Notes: generated by a model from the letters alone, not told the origin. Shown: positions 49,581 through 58,763, numbered from the stretch's first letter. The stretch: 64,000 nucleotides of DNA from Mastigocoleus sp. MO_188.B34 (GCF_030065675.1 NZ_JASJDK010000001.1:95746-159745); one strand, 5' to 3'. Numbers and translations are program-made.

Positions 49581-49889
49581 GGTTTTTAAGGTTTTTAAGT
49601 TTTATAGGACTTAGGCAAAATTAACGTAATTGCGTCATTACGTTAGTGTACAGATCATCCGCTACGCAAAATTTTGGGATTGCTATCTCCCTTTGGAAGA
49701 CGCTTTGCTAACCCTAAACTGCATTTCGATTACATGCGCAGAGCTTGCGCTTATCGCAATGACAAATCTATGTCCTACGGACACGCCATAGCTAATAAAG
49801 TTATAAATTTTAAGTTTATGACTTATTTCTTAACCTGCTTAAAATGGAGAAAGGTGGCGATTCCATTTTAGTTTGAGTGGGAACATATT
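49581..49889. repeat. Interspersed repeat-like spacer
   Basis: ATTAACGTAATTGCGTCATTACGTTAG at the left contains inverted ACGTAAT/ATTACGT halves (49623-49647). It is followed by G+C-richer mosaic pieces (GCGCAGAGCTTGCGCTTATCGC-like, 49736-49760). This style matches dispersed cyanobacterial repeats. A 65-codon frame through it is not credible as a gene. Confidence 0.5.
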
Positions 49890-50720
49890 ATGGGAAGCGA
49901 AAAACTGGAGCAATTAAAAACGATATTTGTACAAATGGAACGAGCTTTAATAGCTTACTCTGGGGGTGTAGATAGTACTTTAGTAGCTAAAATTGCATAC
50001 GATGTCCTGGGTAACAAAGCTTTAGCTGTGACTGCTGTTTCACCTTCCCTGTTACCGGAAGAGTTAGAAGATGCCAAAATTCAAGCAGCAACAATTGGAA
50101 TTCCCCATCAAATTGTAGAAACTCAGGAAATGGAGAATCCTAATTACACTTCTAATCCTGTTAATCGTTGCTATTTTTGTAAAAGTGAACTGCACGATAC
50201 TCTCAAACCTTTGGCAAAAAAATTGGGTTATCCCTATGTCGTCGATGGTGTTAATGCTGACGACTTGAAAGATTATCGTCCAGGAATTCAAGCTGCAAAA
50301 GAAAGGGGTGCGCGTTCTCCTTTGGCTGAAGTTGGTGTTAGTAAGCTAGAGGTACGTCAAATTTCTCAATCTCTTGGTTTAGATTGGTGGGATAAACCTG
50401 CACAACCTTGTCTGAGTTCTCGCTTCCCTTATGGTGAAGAAATTACCGTAGCTAAGTTACAACGTGTTGGTAGGGCTGAAATTTATTTACGAAAGTTAGG
50501 ATGGGAAAATCTGCGCGTACGTTCCCAAGAAGATACAGCACGCATTGAATTACCACCGGAAAAAATCAAAGATTTTATTCTGAGTATTGATTTGGATTTG
50601 GTAGTTTCTACATTTCAAGAATTGGGATTTATTTATGTCACTTTAGATCTAGAAGGTTATCGTAGTGGAAAGTTAAATCGAGTTTTAAATAAAGAGTCTT
50701 TGGTAATGGGTAATGGGTAA
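49890..50720 (+). CDS. larE: LarE-family ATP-dependent sulfur transferase
   Basis: The 276-aa protein has the PP-loop SGGVDST (24-30) and the family blocks NRCYFCKSELHD (C94, C97) and PCLSSRFPYGE (C174). LarE adenylates the nickel-pincer precursor and supplies its sulfur. C174 corresponds to the sacrificial Cys of the Lactiplantibacillus enzyme; the extra CxxC suggests the alternative type in which three Cys hold a [4Fe-4S] cluster (inference). No larB, larC or larA is visible nearby, so the cofactor route cannot be confirmed. The last codons lie inside a TAATGGG/TAATTGG repeat, which supplies the stop. Confidence 0.9.
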   Translation: MGSEKLEQLKTIFVQMERALIAYSGGVDSTLVAKIAYDVLGNKALAVTAVSPSLLPEELEDAKIQAATIGIPHQIVETQEMENPNYTSNPVNRCYFCKSELHDTLKPLAKKLGYPYVVDGVNADDLKDYRPGIQAAKERGARSPLAEVGVSKLEVRQISQSLGLDWWDKPAQPCLSSRFPYGEEITVAKLQRVGRAEIYLRKLGWENLRVRSQEDTARIELPPEKIKDFILSIDLDLVVSTFQELGFIYVTLDLEGYRSGKLNRVLNKESLVMGNG

Positions 50721-50750
50721 TTGGTAATTGGTAATTGGCGATTGGTAATA
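50703..50750. repeat. TAATTGG/TAATGGG short tandem repeat
   Basis: Seven-bp units TAATGGG, TAATTGG, TAATTGG and close variants follow each other. The array starts inside the larE coding end and continues past its stop. Confidence 0.85.
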
Positions 50751-50812
50751 ATTTTTCTTTGATTAAAACCCGAGTAATCCTATTGTCTGTTAATTAGAAC
50801 TGGGGGTAATTT

Positions 50813-52021
50813 TTATCTTTCAGCGTTTGCAAGTACAATTGCTCCTTTCTTATCTATTTTGACAGGAGTTTGAGGGAAATCTTTATTAATCAAATAACGC
50901 AATAGCCCTACTGTACGGAAATTTTGGTCAATGTAAGGAATACCTTGACTGTTAAGATGTACCGGGATAATTTTTGCTCCTAGTAATTTTCCTTCCCGAT
51001 CAATTTTTGTTTCCAAAATCATTGAATAACCAGTTTGGGCTCTAGTTGATAAAGTTTTGTACCCCAAAAAATTACCTAAAGAATAAGCGATCAGTTTATC
51101 CTTATATATTTCCATGGCTCTGGGAACGTGAGGACCATGTCCGAGTACTATATCTGCTCCTACATCAATCATTTGGCGAGCAAATTTGATCGGGTTACCA
51201 CGATTTTCCCCGTAGAAAAATTCTGTTTGATTTCTAACTCGTAATGCTCCTGTACCCTCTGCTCCTGCGTGCATTGAGACTATAACTATATCAGCCTTTT
51301 GTTTTGCTGTTTTTACTAATTTTTCTGCAGCTTTTAGGTCGTGAATAGAATTATAAAATTTGTAGGGCGCAAACCCAAGCATCGCAACCTTTACATTATT
51401 AACCTCTAAGATAAGAATTTGATTTTTATGACCGACGGTTTCAATTCCCACCGACTTGAGATGATTCACTGTGTCTTTCAAACCTACCATCCCAAAGTCA
51501 AGGGCGTGATTATTGGCAATATTGAATACATCGAAGCCCACATCTTTAAATAACTTTGCATAAGTCGGTGGAGAACGAAAAGCAAAAACCTGACCTCTAC
51601 TTATATCCTTGCTACTGTACTTATGGTTGGTAAGGGTACTTTCAAAATTACCAAATAACAGATCTGCTCTCTGTAAATATCTTCTAACTGACTGGGGAAA
51701 AAGTTGATTTCTATTTTTAGGTAACCTGTAATTGGGGTAATTAGTTCCTGGAATAATATCTCCAACTGCTTGAATTGTGATGTTTTGAGTAGTATTTTGT
51801 GGATCTACTATAAGTTGTTTCTGTAAAGATGGTGAAAACGGCTCGGTAGATCCTGGAGTATCTGATGAGTTGATTTGATTGAGAACTGGTGATGTTGTTG
51901 CAGCTTCTAATGTTTGTATTCGTCCAAAGCGTATGAATATTCCGATACCAATACCTGTACAGAAACAAAAAACAATAAAACTAAATGACAATATTTTTTT
52001 AAAGTGATGATTTGTCGTCAT
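50813..52021 (-). CDS. CapA family protein (PGA_cap metallophosphatase fold)
   Basis: The ATG at 52021 has GAGGG 7 nt upstream; the extra upstream codons start only with TTG. The 402-aa protein begins with a membrane anchor (ILSFSFIVFCFCTGIGIGIFI) and a Ser/Thr/Pro linker. The CapA domain follows: TIQAVGDIIPGTNY, DLLFGNFESTLTN, FNIANNHALDFGMVGL, and late ADIVLGHGPHVPRAMEIY with IAYSLGNFLG. CapA-type proteins occur in poly-gamma-glutamate capsule operons but many solitary ones have unknown roles. No capB/capC genes are near, so polyglutamate synthesis is not supported here. Confidence 0.9.
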   Translation of the reverse strand: MTTNHHFKKILSFSFIVFCFCTGIGIGIFIRFGRIQTLEAATTSPVLNQINSSDTPGSTEPFSPSLQKQLIVDPQNTTQNITIQAVGDIIPGTNYPNYRLPKNRNQLFPQSVRRYLQRADLLFGNFESTLTNHKYSSKDISRGQVFAFRSPPTYAKLFKDVGFDVFNIANNHALDFGMVGLKDTVNHLKSVGIETVGHKNQILILEVNNVKVAMLGFAPYKFYNSIHDLKAAEKLVKTAKQKADIVIVSMHAGAEGTGALRVRNQTEFFYGENRGNPIKFARQMIDVGADIVLGHGPHVPRAMEIYKDKLIAYSLGNFLGYKTLSTRAQTGYSMILETKIDREGKLLGAKIIPVHLNSQGIPYIDQNFRTVGLLRYLINKDFPQTPVKIDKKGAIVLANAER

Positions 52022-52573
52022 TGAAACCCTCAACTCCCTTCCATACGTATTGGATTTTCAGTTGTTGACACAAACAAACCGCCAAAAATCAATAATCCCA
52101 AATCATTGAGACTATTGATACACAAGCCTTAAGTGACTTTGTTAATAACCTGTAATTCATTACTCACAGGTTATGTTATGAGGAAACTTTTAGCACCAAT
52201 AAGATTATTTTAACCCCGAACACTATTTCTTTAAGTATTCATCGTGGCTTTTTATTCACATAATTTAAGATAAATTTAGCACTCTAAAACTTTAAGTGTA
52301 GGTGTGGTTGAATTAATTGAGATAGTTTTATTTAAGAAAATCTGATGAGATTCATTAAGTGGTGTCACTACAAAATAAAGGTAAAGTATGTTTTTGTTTA
52401 TTCCTAGTAAACACTTAATTTAAAAACACTTCAAGTTATAAAAATAGATTCTATTTAACTAATGACTAATCTTTTTTTGGCGGTTAGCATAAAGCTATAT
52501 TTACTGAATCAAAATTTACACACTTATATTCCAGTAAATTTCTTCGAGTAAGTTTGAGCCTTTTTTGCAAACC
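52022..52573. other. A+T-rich divergent spacer
   Basis: About 550 bp between the divergent CapA-like and Asn-rich genes, with promoters for both expected. No ORF, repeat array or clear operator seen. Confidence 0.45.
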
Positions 52574-53860
52574 ATGTCTCCTCAAAATCATTCTCCTGCT
52601 TCTGTGCGCTATCTCAAAGCCAGGTTATGGAACTTAGCCCGACCTAGTTTTTGGGGTACGGCAATTTTTTTGTCTGTAATCGGTTTATTGATTAGACAGT
52701 ATTGGATAAATCCTAATTTTTTCTCTACTGTTAGAACAGAAAATCCAGAAAGTACCGAACCACTTGAATTCTTTTTATCTGAGGAAGATAAAGCGATCGC
52801 CGCTGATATTGATAATTTACCAGTTTTATTTTACGAGTCTAAACAGAAAAATCTTTCTGATACGGTAATTAAACTTAAGCAACAAATTAAGGCTGTTCAA
52901 AAACAAGCAGTACCTGAAAATAAAGCTAGGCGACGGAATAGTTTTCGAAATCAAATTAAATTAAATTATGAGGCAATAACCAAACAAAGTAGACTAAGTT
53001 CAAAAGTAAAAAACCCATTTTTACAGCAAGCAAATAAATTGTTGGAATTTAAGGATTCTAATGGCGGGAATTTTAGACAAAATCAATATCCAAATATCGG
53101 TTTTTCTGGAGCATTGAAAACGACGTCATATTCGGGAGCTTTTACCACTATTCCTAGTAGCTCCCCTCAATATCCTGCTGGGACAAATGCTTTACAGATC
53201 GCGATCAAAGAACTTGAGAATACAAATAAACAACAGCAGCAAGTACAATCTGGTTCCCAATTAAACACTAATGTTGCTGTACCAGTTATTCCTTCTTCAG
53301 ATAATTCCAACAATTTGAACCAGAATACTAATAATTCTAATTTTTCAGGAAATCTTCCTAATTCAGGTAATACAAATACTCGTTTAACACATCCTTATAT
53401 TAATCAAACACCCAATCAAATATCTCCCCAGAGGTTTGTCAACACTCCCGGTCAAGTTAATCCTCGAACTAATGTCAGAAGTTTTTCGTCAAATCCTTAC
53501 GAAAATAATTATTCAAACCCTTATAACAATTACATTAACAACTCGCAGCAGACTAATATTAACTCCACAAGGCAGCTAAATAGACCTGTTGTACCTGGGG
53601 TTACAAATAATATTACACCTAACAATTCAGTTAATATTAGATCCAGTGGCACTAGATTTTATAGCGTGCCAAACTCTAGGCAAAATCTTGTTAGCCCCAA
53701 CAGTTTAACAAATCCTAATACCTTAAAAACACCTAATACTTACAATCAAAATTTAAGGTCTTACAATCGACAGCCTTCTAGTATCACAAACTATAACAAT
53801 TCAAGATATTCAACATCACCACAAGTCCCAAATCAAACTAATGGCTACTCTTATCCCTAA
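52574..53860 (+). CDS. Membrane-anchored Asn/Gln/Ser-rich protein of unknown function
   Basis: The ATG at 52574 is preferred to the TTG three codons earlier. The 428-aa protein has one transmembrane segment near residues 27-44 (FWGTAIFLSVIGLLIRQY), a charged helical part up to about 150, and then about 280 residues of Asn/Gln/Ser/Pro-rich low-complexity sequence (TNNSNFSGNLPNSGNTNT; YSNPYNNYINNSQQTNIN). The tail is likely disordered; it could be a surface or wall-facing filler or an aggregation-prone domain. Domain recognition is not possible. It is a single gene next to the divergent CapA-like gene. Confidence 0.8.
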   Translation: MSPQNHSPASVRYLKARLWNLARPSFWGTAIFLSVIGLLIRQYWINPNFFSTVRTENPESTEPLEFFLSEEDKAIAADIDNLPVLFYESKQKNLSDTVIKLKQQIKAVQKQAVPENKARRRNSFRNQIKLNYEAITKQSRLSSKVKNPFLQQANKLLEFKDSNGGNFRQNQYPNIGFSGALKTTSYSGAFTTIPSSSPQYPAGTNALQIAIKELENTNKQQQQVQSGSQLNTNVAVPVIPSSDNSNNLNQNTNNSNFSGNLPNSGNTNTRLTHPYINQTPNQISPQRFVNTPGQVNPRTNVRSFSSNPYENNYSNPYNNYINNSQQTNINSTRQLNRPVVPGVTNNITPNNSVNIRSSGTRFYSVPNSRQNLVSPNSLTNPNTLKTPNTYNQNLRSYNRQPSSITNYNNSRYSTSPQVPNQTNGYSYP

Positions 53861-53959
53861 AATTTTTAGATTTAATTGCTTACATTGGAATTTTAAAATA
53901 TATGCTATTTTCTTCAGATCTAAAGTGTAAAAATTAGGTATATAGAAGAAAATTTGATG

Positions 53960-54496
53960 TCAGCTAGAAGAAACTGAGTTAGATTGATTTTGGTTTTTAG
54001 TATCTCGTTTTCCCCAAGGTTTAAGAAAAGAAATTGCTACGATCGCTAATAGACAAAAAGTCTGAATAATTCCACCTATAATTACACTACTACGATCAAA
54101 AACATATAGAGGATTTTGTAGCGCTTGCAATCTTTCATCAGCGGAAATTGCAGTCATTGCATTTGTCCAAGGACCAAGCCAAATTGTACCTGCAACAATT
54201 AGGGTTACTGTTGCAAACCACTTGGTAATTACCCAGTAATGCTTGAAAAAACCCCAAATTGTCAGCCAGCAAAGTAAACCACCGGAAAGTAAAGATAAGT
54301 TTGCTGAAGGAATAATCACAAAATCATCCAACAGTTTCATCACTGAATTAATAGCGTACAGTTCGTCACCATTGGTAGTATTGCGATTCATAAGTGCGAT
54401 AACAATCATGCATAAAGCTGTACCAAACCAAATCCCAGCAAATATTACGTGAATTGATATCAACCATTGCTTCTGCTTTACATTTAACTTTTTCAT
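53960..54496 (-). CDS. Four-helix integral membrane protein (DUF2269-like)
   Basis: The 178-aa protein has four hydrophobic segments at about 12-33, 60-84, 90-110 and 135-158, with a conserved-looking start (QKQWLISIHVIFAGIWFGTAL) and W-rich second part. The pattern resembles small DUF2269-type membrane proteins; the family match is recollection. The C-terminus is polar (KRDTKNQNQSNSVSSS). No partner gene is evident. Confidence 0.65.
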   Translation of the reverse strand: MKKLNVKQKQWLISIHVIFAGIWFGTALCMIVIALMNRNTTNGDELYAINSVMKLLDDFVIIPSANLSLLSGGLLCWLTIWGFFKHYWVITKWFATVTLIVAGTIWLGPWTNAMTAISADERLQALQNPLYVFDRSSVIIGGIIQTFCLLAIVAISFLKPWGKRDTKNQNQSNSVSSS

Positions 54497-54539
54497 AAGT
54501 ACTCATGCAAAAATATTTGTATCTTTCAAAAATAATTAA

Positions 54540-54770
54540 AATAATCCTCAATCTTTTGCGTTAGCGGATCCGTAAGGTAGCACAGCTAGAGGCTGGAGGC
54601 TCCGCCGTCGCCGCAGGCTCTAGCGTGTCCGTTAGCCCGCACCTGACGGTGTTCAGCGTAGCTGCGTCAACAAACGACTCCGTCGCGTACAATACAATAG
54701 GACATATGCATCATTCCGTTCCGCTACGCTCCATATGCCAACACAATGACAAATGTACATTTAATTATGC
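54540..54770. repeat. G+C-rich repeat mosaic
   Basis: The stretch is much richer in G+C than its surroundings and is built of short inverted elements such as CTAGAG...CTCTAG (54588-54622) and GCGTTAGCGGATCCG- or GTCCGTTAGCCCG-like strings. Related pieces occur at 2.35 kb, 10.5 kb and 49.7 kb. Frames passing through it are not credible genes. Confidence 0.6.
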
Positions 54771-54874
54771 ACAAGTACTTATCTTACTTCTGTTAATTAA
54801 CCCTTTAAAATGATTAGGTGACTAATAGTTAGGTGCCTAACTAATTTTATTGAATGCTAATTGAATTTTTACTC

Positions 54875-55195
54875 CTAGGAACGAGAAGGAATAATTGCTT
54901 GAGCAATATCCTCACGCGTTGCACCAATAGAAAATAAGGTACGCACAAAAAGATCCACAGAAACTGATGAGTCAGCTGACTCCATTTTTGCAACTCTAGA
55001 CTGACTAGAATTCATGCGTTCAGCAACAGCCTGCTGAGAAAGATTTTGACTTGTGCGAAGTTTTTTTAGATATTTGCTAAGTAATAACTTTAATTCCACA
55101 AGCTCAGATTCTGCTGGTGAGAGTTCAAGAAATTCTTCTGCTGTTCCAACACTCCAACCAGATGCTTGTAAACGTTCACGCTTTATTTCATCCAT
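54875..55195 (-). CDS. XRE-family antitoxin (HigA-like)
   Basis: The 106-aa protein has a Cro/C1-type helix-turn-helix at about 46-85 (LRTSQNLSQQAVAERMNSSQSRVAKMES). GGAGG precedes its ATG. It follows the toxin gene by 23 bp on the same strand, the toxin-first order typical of HigBA-type pairs. The N-terminal 40 residues (helical, acidic) probably wrap the toxin. It likely represses its own operon via the inverted repeat at 55581-55598 (inference). Confidence 0.9.
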   Translation of the reverse strand: MDEIKRERLQASGWSVGTAEEFLELSPAESELVELKLLLSKYLKKLRTSQNLSQQAVAERMNSSQSRVAKMESADSSVSVDLFVRTLFSIGATREDIAQAIIPSRS

Positions 55196-55218
55196 AATAT
55201 AAAAACCTCCATCATCAA

Positions 55219-55560
55219 TTATCCAAGTTCATCGTATTGCTTCAGCCTTTTTTGGCATACCTTAATAACAGACTTCGGAGTTTGTTGGGTTTTTTTCGCA
55301 AATACATCTAAAATTAGAATGGAGTCTGCATCTATTCGGTAAATAATTCGCCACGTCTTGTCTTTGTCAATAATACGCAATTCATGACAATTAGAACCTA
55401 TACTTGACATCTGTCGAGAATGTGGCATAGGTATTAATTCTCCTTGTTGTAGCTGTCGCAGAAGGACTCCAGCTTCTATTCTTGCTTCTGTAGAAAAAGG
55501 AGGAGTTTTTACCTCACCACTAAGCCAGACAAGGGGTTTATCTTTCTGGGAATCAGTCAT
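55219..55560 (-). CDS. RelE/HigB-type toxin (Gp49-like)
   Basis: The 113-aa protein matches the Gp49/HigB-like branch: KPLVWLSGEVKTPPFS, EARIEAGVLLRQLQQGE, MPHSRQMSSIGSNCHELRI, then TWRIIYRIDADSILILDVFAKKTQ and VIKVCQKRLKQYD. Such toxins cut mRNA on the ribosome. All conserved blocks (R in HELRI, WRI-YR, KKT) are present, so it should be functional. It forms an operon with the downstream antitoxin; there is no clear ribosome site before its ATG. Confidence 0.9.
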   Translation of the reverse strand: MTDSQKDKPLVWLSGEVKTPPFSTEARIEAGVLLRQLQQGELIPMPHSRQMSSIGSNCHELRIIDKDKTWRIIYRIDADSILILDVFAKKTQQTPKSVIKVCQKRLKQYDELG

Positions 55561-55580
55561 TTATTAAACTAGTGTTAGTA

Positions 55581-55598
55581 TATGTCAGATTTGACATA
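55581..55598. promoter_or_regulatory. Candidate operator of the toxin-antitoxin operon
   Basis: TATGTCA (55581-55587) and TGACATA (55592-55598) form a perfect 7-bp inverted repeat with a 4-bp centre, 20 bp upstream of the toxin start. This is the place and size expected for antitoxin binding. Confidence 0.6.
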
Positions 55599-55710
55599 AA
55601 ATCAAGTTGTCTTTTAGCATACAGTAGCTGAGTATAAAGTCACGTCTTTTCGTCGGCGCTATTCACTTCAACAAGAAAATCAATAACTGTTAATTAACCC
55701 TAATCCGATG

Positions 55711-55739
55711 AAAAATAAAAGCCCGCATAAGCGGACTTT
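55711..55739 (-). terminator. Intrinsic terminator of icd
   Basis: On the minus strand AAAGTCCGC, loop TTAT and GCGGGCTTT (one G-T pair) form a 9-bp stem at 55739-55718, followed by TATTTTT. It lies about 57 nt after the icd stop. Confidence 0.85.
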
Positions 55740-55796
55740 ATAAATCAAACTTTACAAATTTAGTGCCAGTTATTTGTCTTGGCGAGAGTATGATAT

Positions 55797-57218
55797 CTAA
55801 CTAAAACGCTTAATAATAGCATCGGCAAACTCGGAACATTTCAAAGGTTCAACTTTGGGTTCCATCAATCGCGCTAAATCATATGTAACTTCCTGATTTG
55901 CGATCGCTTCCCCAATTCCTTTTTTAATTAGATCGGCAGCTTCTTGCCAACCTAAATATTCCAACATCATGACGCCGGATAAAATTACTGAACCGGGGTT
56001 AATTCGATCTAAACCAGCATGTTTTGGTGCGGTACCATGGGTTGCTTCAAAAATAGCTGCGGAGTCACCAATATTCGCACCCGGTCCCATTCCCAATCCA
56101 CCAACAATTGCAGCCGCAGCATCTGAAAGATAGTCACCGTTGAGATTCATGGTAGCCAAAATTGAGTACTCATCTGGGCGAGTCTGAATTTGTTGGAAAA
56201 TACTATCGGCGATGCGATCGTTCACCATGATTTTATCTTTCCATTTGCCATTTCCGTGGCTGTCCCAAATGGAGTTAAGAACTGCTTCGACTTCTTTGAC
56301 AATCTGCTGTTGTTTTTCTGGCGTCAGAGCATCATAACCGGGATCTATCAACCGGGCGTTTTCTTCCAGAGAGATATCAGATTTATTTTCTTTGTTACTT
56401 AAAATCCAAGATTCCCTTTCGGTGACACATTCTTGACGAAATTCACTAGTTGCAAGTTCGTAACCCCAGTCCCGGAAAGCACCTTCAGTGTATTTCATAA
56501 TGTTGCCCTTATGCACCAAAGTCACTTGCTGCTTGTTTTTGGGTAATTGTAAGGCGTGTTTAATGGCGCGACGAACTAAGCGCTGAGAACCTGTTTTACT
56601 GATGGGTTTAATACCAATACCAGAGTCAAGGGGAATTTGTTTTTTGCCGTGTTCTGGGGTTGCAGGAATTAAATCTTGGTTGAGAATGGAAATTAATCGT
56701 TTAGCAATTTCATCGTCCCGTTTCCATTCAATTCCTAAATATATATCTTCCGTATTTTCTCTGTAGACGATTACATCCAGTTTTTCAGGATTTTTGTGAG
56801 GTGAAGGAGTACCTGGATAATAACGACAAGGACGGACGCAAGCGTAAAGTTGAAAAATTTGTCGCAAAGCCACATTTAAGGAACGAATTCCCCCACCAAC
56901 GGGAGTTGTTAATGGACCTTTAATTGCAACACCGTATTCCTTAATTGCAGCTAAAGTATCTTCTGGTAAATACTGATATGTCCCATACACATCGCAAGCT
57001 TCATCACCAGCATAAACTTTGAACCAGCTTATTTTACGCTTCCCTTTGTATGCTTTTTCTACAGCTGCATCCAATACTTTTTGAGTAGCAGGCCAAATAT
57101 CTATGCCTGTTCCATCTCCTCTAATAAAGGGAATAATTGGATTATCTGGAACAATTGGTTCGCCACCTTTAAAAGTTATTTTCTCTCCAGTTGTAGGGGG
57201 AGTAATATGTTTGTACAT
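55797..57218 (-). CDS. icd: NADP-dependent isocitrate dehydrogenase
   Basis: The 473-aa enzyme oxidises isocitrate to 2-oxoglutarate, which in cyanobacteria feeds nitrogen assimilation. Blocks seen are [16 protein letters not shown], the substrate loop [40 protein letters not shown] and the NADP block [13 protein letters not shown]. An insert of about 50 residues ([19 protein letters not shown] to [14 protein letters not shown]) relative to the E. coli enzyme is usual in cyanobacteria. It is a single-gene unit; two copies of a palindromic motif lie 97-129 bp upstream of the start. Confidence 0.97.
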   Translation of the reverse strand: MYKHITPPTTGEKITFKGGEPIVPDNPIIPFIRGDGTGIDIWPATQKVLDAAVEKAYKGKRKISWFKVYAGDEACDVYGTYQYLPEDTLAAIKEYGVAIKGPLTTPVGGGIRSLNVALRQIFQLYACVRPCRYYPGTPSPHKNPEKLDVIVYRENTEDIYLGIEWKRDDEIAKRLISILNQDLIPATPEHGKKQIPLDSGIGIKPISKTGSQRLVRRAIKHALQLPKNKQQVTLVHKGNIMKYTEGAFRDWGYELATSEFRQECVTERESWILSNKENKSDISLEENARLIDPGYDALTPEKQQQIVKEVEAVLNSIWDSHGNGKWKDKIMVNDRIADSIFQQIQTRPDEYSILATMNLNGDYLSDAAAAIVGGLGMGPGANIGDSAAIFEATHGTAPKHAGLDRINPGSVILSGVMMLEYLGWQEAADLIKKGIGEAIANQEVTYDLARLMEPKVEPLKCSEFADAIIKRFS

Positions 57219-57314
57219 TGTCCATTCCTGGTGACTAAAGTTAAGAGAAATTGAACCCTCAGGTACTTACCCTGAAAGCTTTATTTAGTAAGAGAGGTAC
57301 TAATTGTACTGTTC

Positions 57315-57347
57315 CTTGTGCGAACAAACTTATTCTTGTCCGAACAA
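57315..57347. promoter_or_regulatory. Two copies of TTGTNCGAACAA upstream of icd
   Basis: CTTGTGCGAACAA (57315-57327) and CTTGTCCGAACAA (57335-57347) differ at one base and are spaced exactly 20 bp, two turns of the helix. Each copy is nearly palindromic (TTGT...ACAA). They lie about 100-130 bp upstream of the icd start. This is the pattern of a cooperatively bound regulator site; the protein is unknown. Confidence 0.55.
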
Positions 57348-58034
57348 CATTATAAAGCGCAGATTTCCCCAAATATTATTTACTAATTTTCAGTATTAAT
57401 TAGGCACTACTAAATTTATATAAAACTTAGATTTAATGCTTATGAGTTATTAGTTATCAAGAAAATAAATCATAATTATGCGAATAGTCACAGCAAAGTT
57501 ACCAGAATCGCAATTGATGTGACAGTTTTTTTCTGTTTTATACTATTTATTTAAGAGCTTCAACTTTAAACTTAAATTCAGGTTTGAAAATAATGTTCTC
57601 AACACCAAATATGACAAACCAAAATTACAGATAGATGCTTCACTAGTTTGCTATTTCAAATATATAGCAAAATACAAAAAATAAAGCATAAAAAGTGCAA
57701 TAAAGTTAATTTATACATCTCGCACATCAAGTAAGAATCTAAAAACCATGTAGCATTAGAGTCTAAATTGAAATAATATTTATATCGGTAATTGAGTAAA
57801 AATTTAGTCTTTACCTTATGGTAATCTTCTAAAAATTACGATCGCAAATATGAGAAAATGTCAATTGCTCCAATATAATGTTCGGAGTAAAAGGTTAAGC
57901 TTTGGCTTGTAAATGGTGGAATTTAAAAACCATTTTTAAGTAAAATATCTTCTTCGCTAACAATTACAAGACTGTAAATCTTATTCTTAACGGCTAATAA
58001 CCTTTATTTTTGACTTTATTCCACGATTAATGAC
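57348..58034. other. Long divergent spacer between icd and gun4
   Basis: A+T-rich, about 690 bp, with no credible ORF. The gun4-proximal part should include its promoter. No riboswitch or RNA gene recognised. Confidence 0.45.
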
Positions 58035-58763
58035 ATGACAGACCCGATGATTTTATCCGGCTCACTCAATGACATCGAAGCTCTTCGCAGCCAGTTAATC
58101 GCTGGGTCTGAAAAAGTCCAACAGCAAACGATCTCAGAATTAGCTGAGTTACAAAGCGCAGGGCTCGATATATTAATGGAATTTTTGCTGCAACGTCGCG
58201 AAAATCCATCAACTTGGATTGATGGCAAAGCCTACACAGCTCTTTATAATTGCAATTTGCCTGCGGTTCAAGAATTTTTGCAAACAAATTTTCCCCAGGG
58301 AGTGATTCCCCTGACTTCGGAGCGGGAAATTAATTATGCTCCTTTACAAAAGTTATTGGCAAGCCAAGATTTTCAAGCGGCTGACCAAATGACTTTACAA
58401 AAAATGTGCGAGCTTGCAGGGGAAGACGCTATTAAGCGTAAGTGGATATATTTCACAGAGGTTGAAAGTTTTCCGATTGCGGACTTACAAACAATTAATC
58501 AGTTATGGTTGGTCCATTCGGAAGGAAAATTTGGTTTTTCGGTACAACGGGAACTTTGGCTGCGTTTGGGGAAAAATTGGGAAAGTTTATGGGCGAAGAT
58601 TGCTTGGAAAAATGGCAATAACTGGACGCGTTATCCTGGGGAATTCATTTGGAGTTTAGATGCTCCTAGGGCTCACTTACCTTTATCTAATCAGTTGCGA
58701 GGAGTAAGAGTTATTGCTTCGCTATTTGCTCATCCTGCTTGGTCAACAGATTCTCAGAAATAA
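58035..58763 (+). CDS. gun4: GUN4 porphyrin-binding protein
   Basis: The 242-aa protein has an N-terminal helical bundle (about 8-80) and the GUN4 core (about 98-225) with YAPLQKLLASQDFQAADQMT, LWLVHSEGKFGFSVQRELW, and NWTRYPGEFIWSLDAPRAHLP. GUN4 binds protoporphyrin IX and Mg-protoporphyrin and stimulates Mg-chelatase. The full architecture matches the Synechocystis-type protein, not the many GUN4-domain fusions of filamentous cyanobacteria. No chlH/I/D gene is adjacent. Confidence 0.95.
   Translation: MTDPMILSGSLNDIEALRSQLIAGSEKVQQQTISELAELQSAGLDILMEFLLQRRENPSTWIDGKAYTALYNCNLPAVQEFLQTNFPQGVIPLTSEREINYAPLQKLLASQDFQAADQMTLQKMCELAGEDAIKRKWIYFTEVESFPIADLQTINQLWLVHSEGKFGFSVQRELWLRLGKNWESLWAKIAWKNGNNWTRYPGEFIWSLDAPRAHLPLSNQLRGVRVIASLFAHPAWSTDSQK

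Noticed and set aside
49674..49871. 65-codon frame upstream of larE
   Set aside because: It lies in dispersed-repeat sequence and has no coding character.
54625..54813. 62-codon frame in the G+C-rich mosaic
   Set aside because: It is made of repeat DNA and lacks a ribosome site.
57287..57309. GTA-N-TAC pairs upstream of icd as an NtcA site
   Set aside because: Both candidate pairs have a spacer other than 8 bp (GTA-agagagg-TAC and GTA-ctaattg-TAC are N7), so they do not meet the GTAN8TAC rule.
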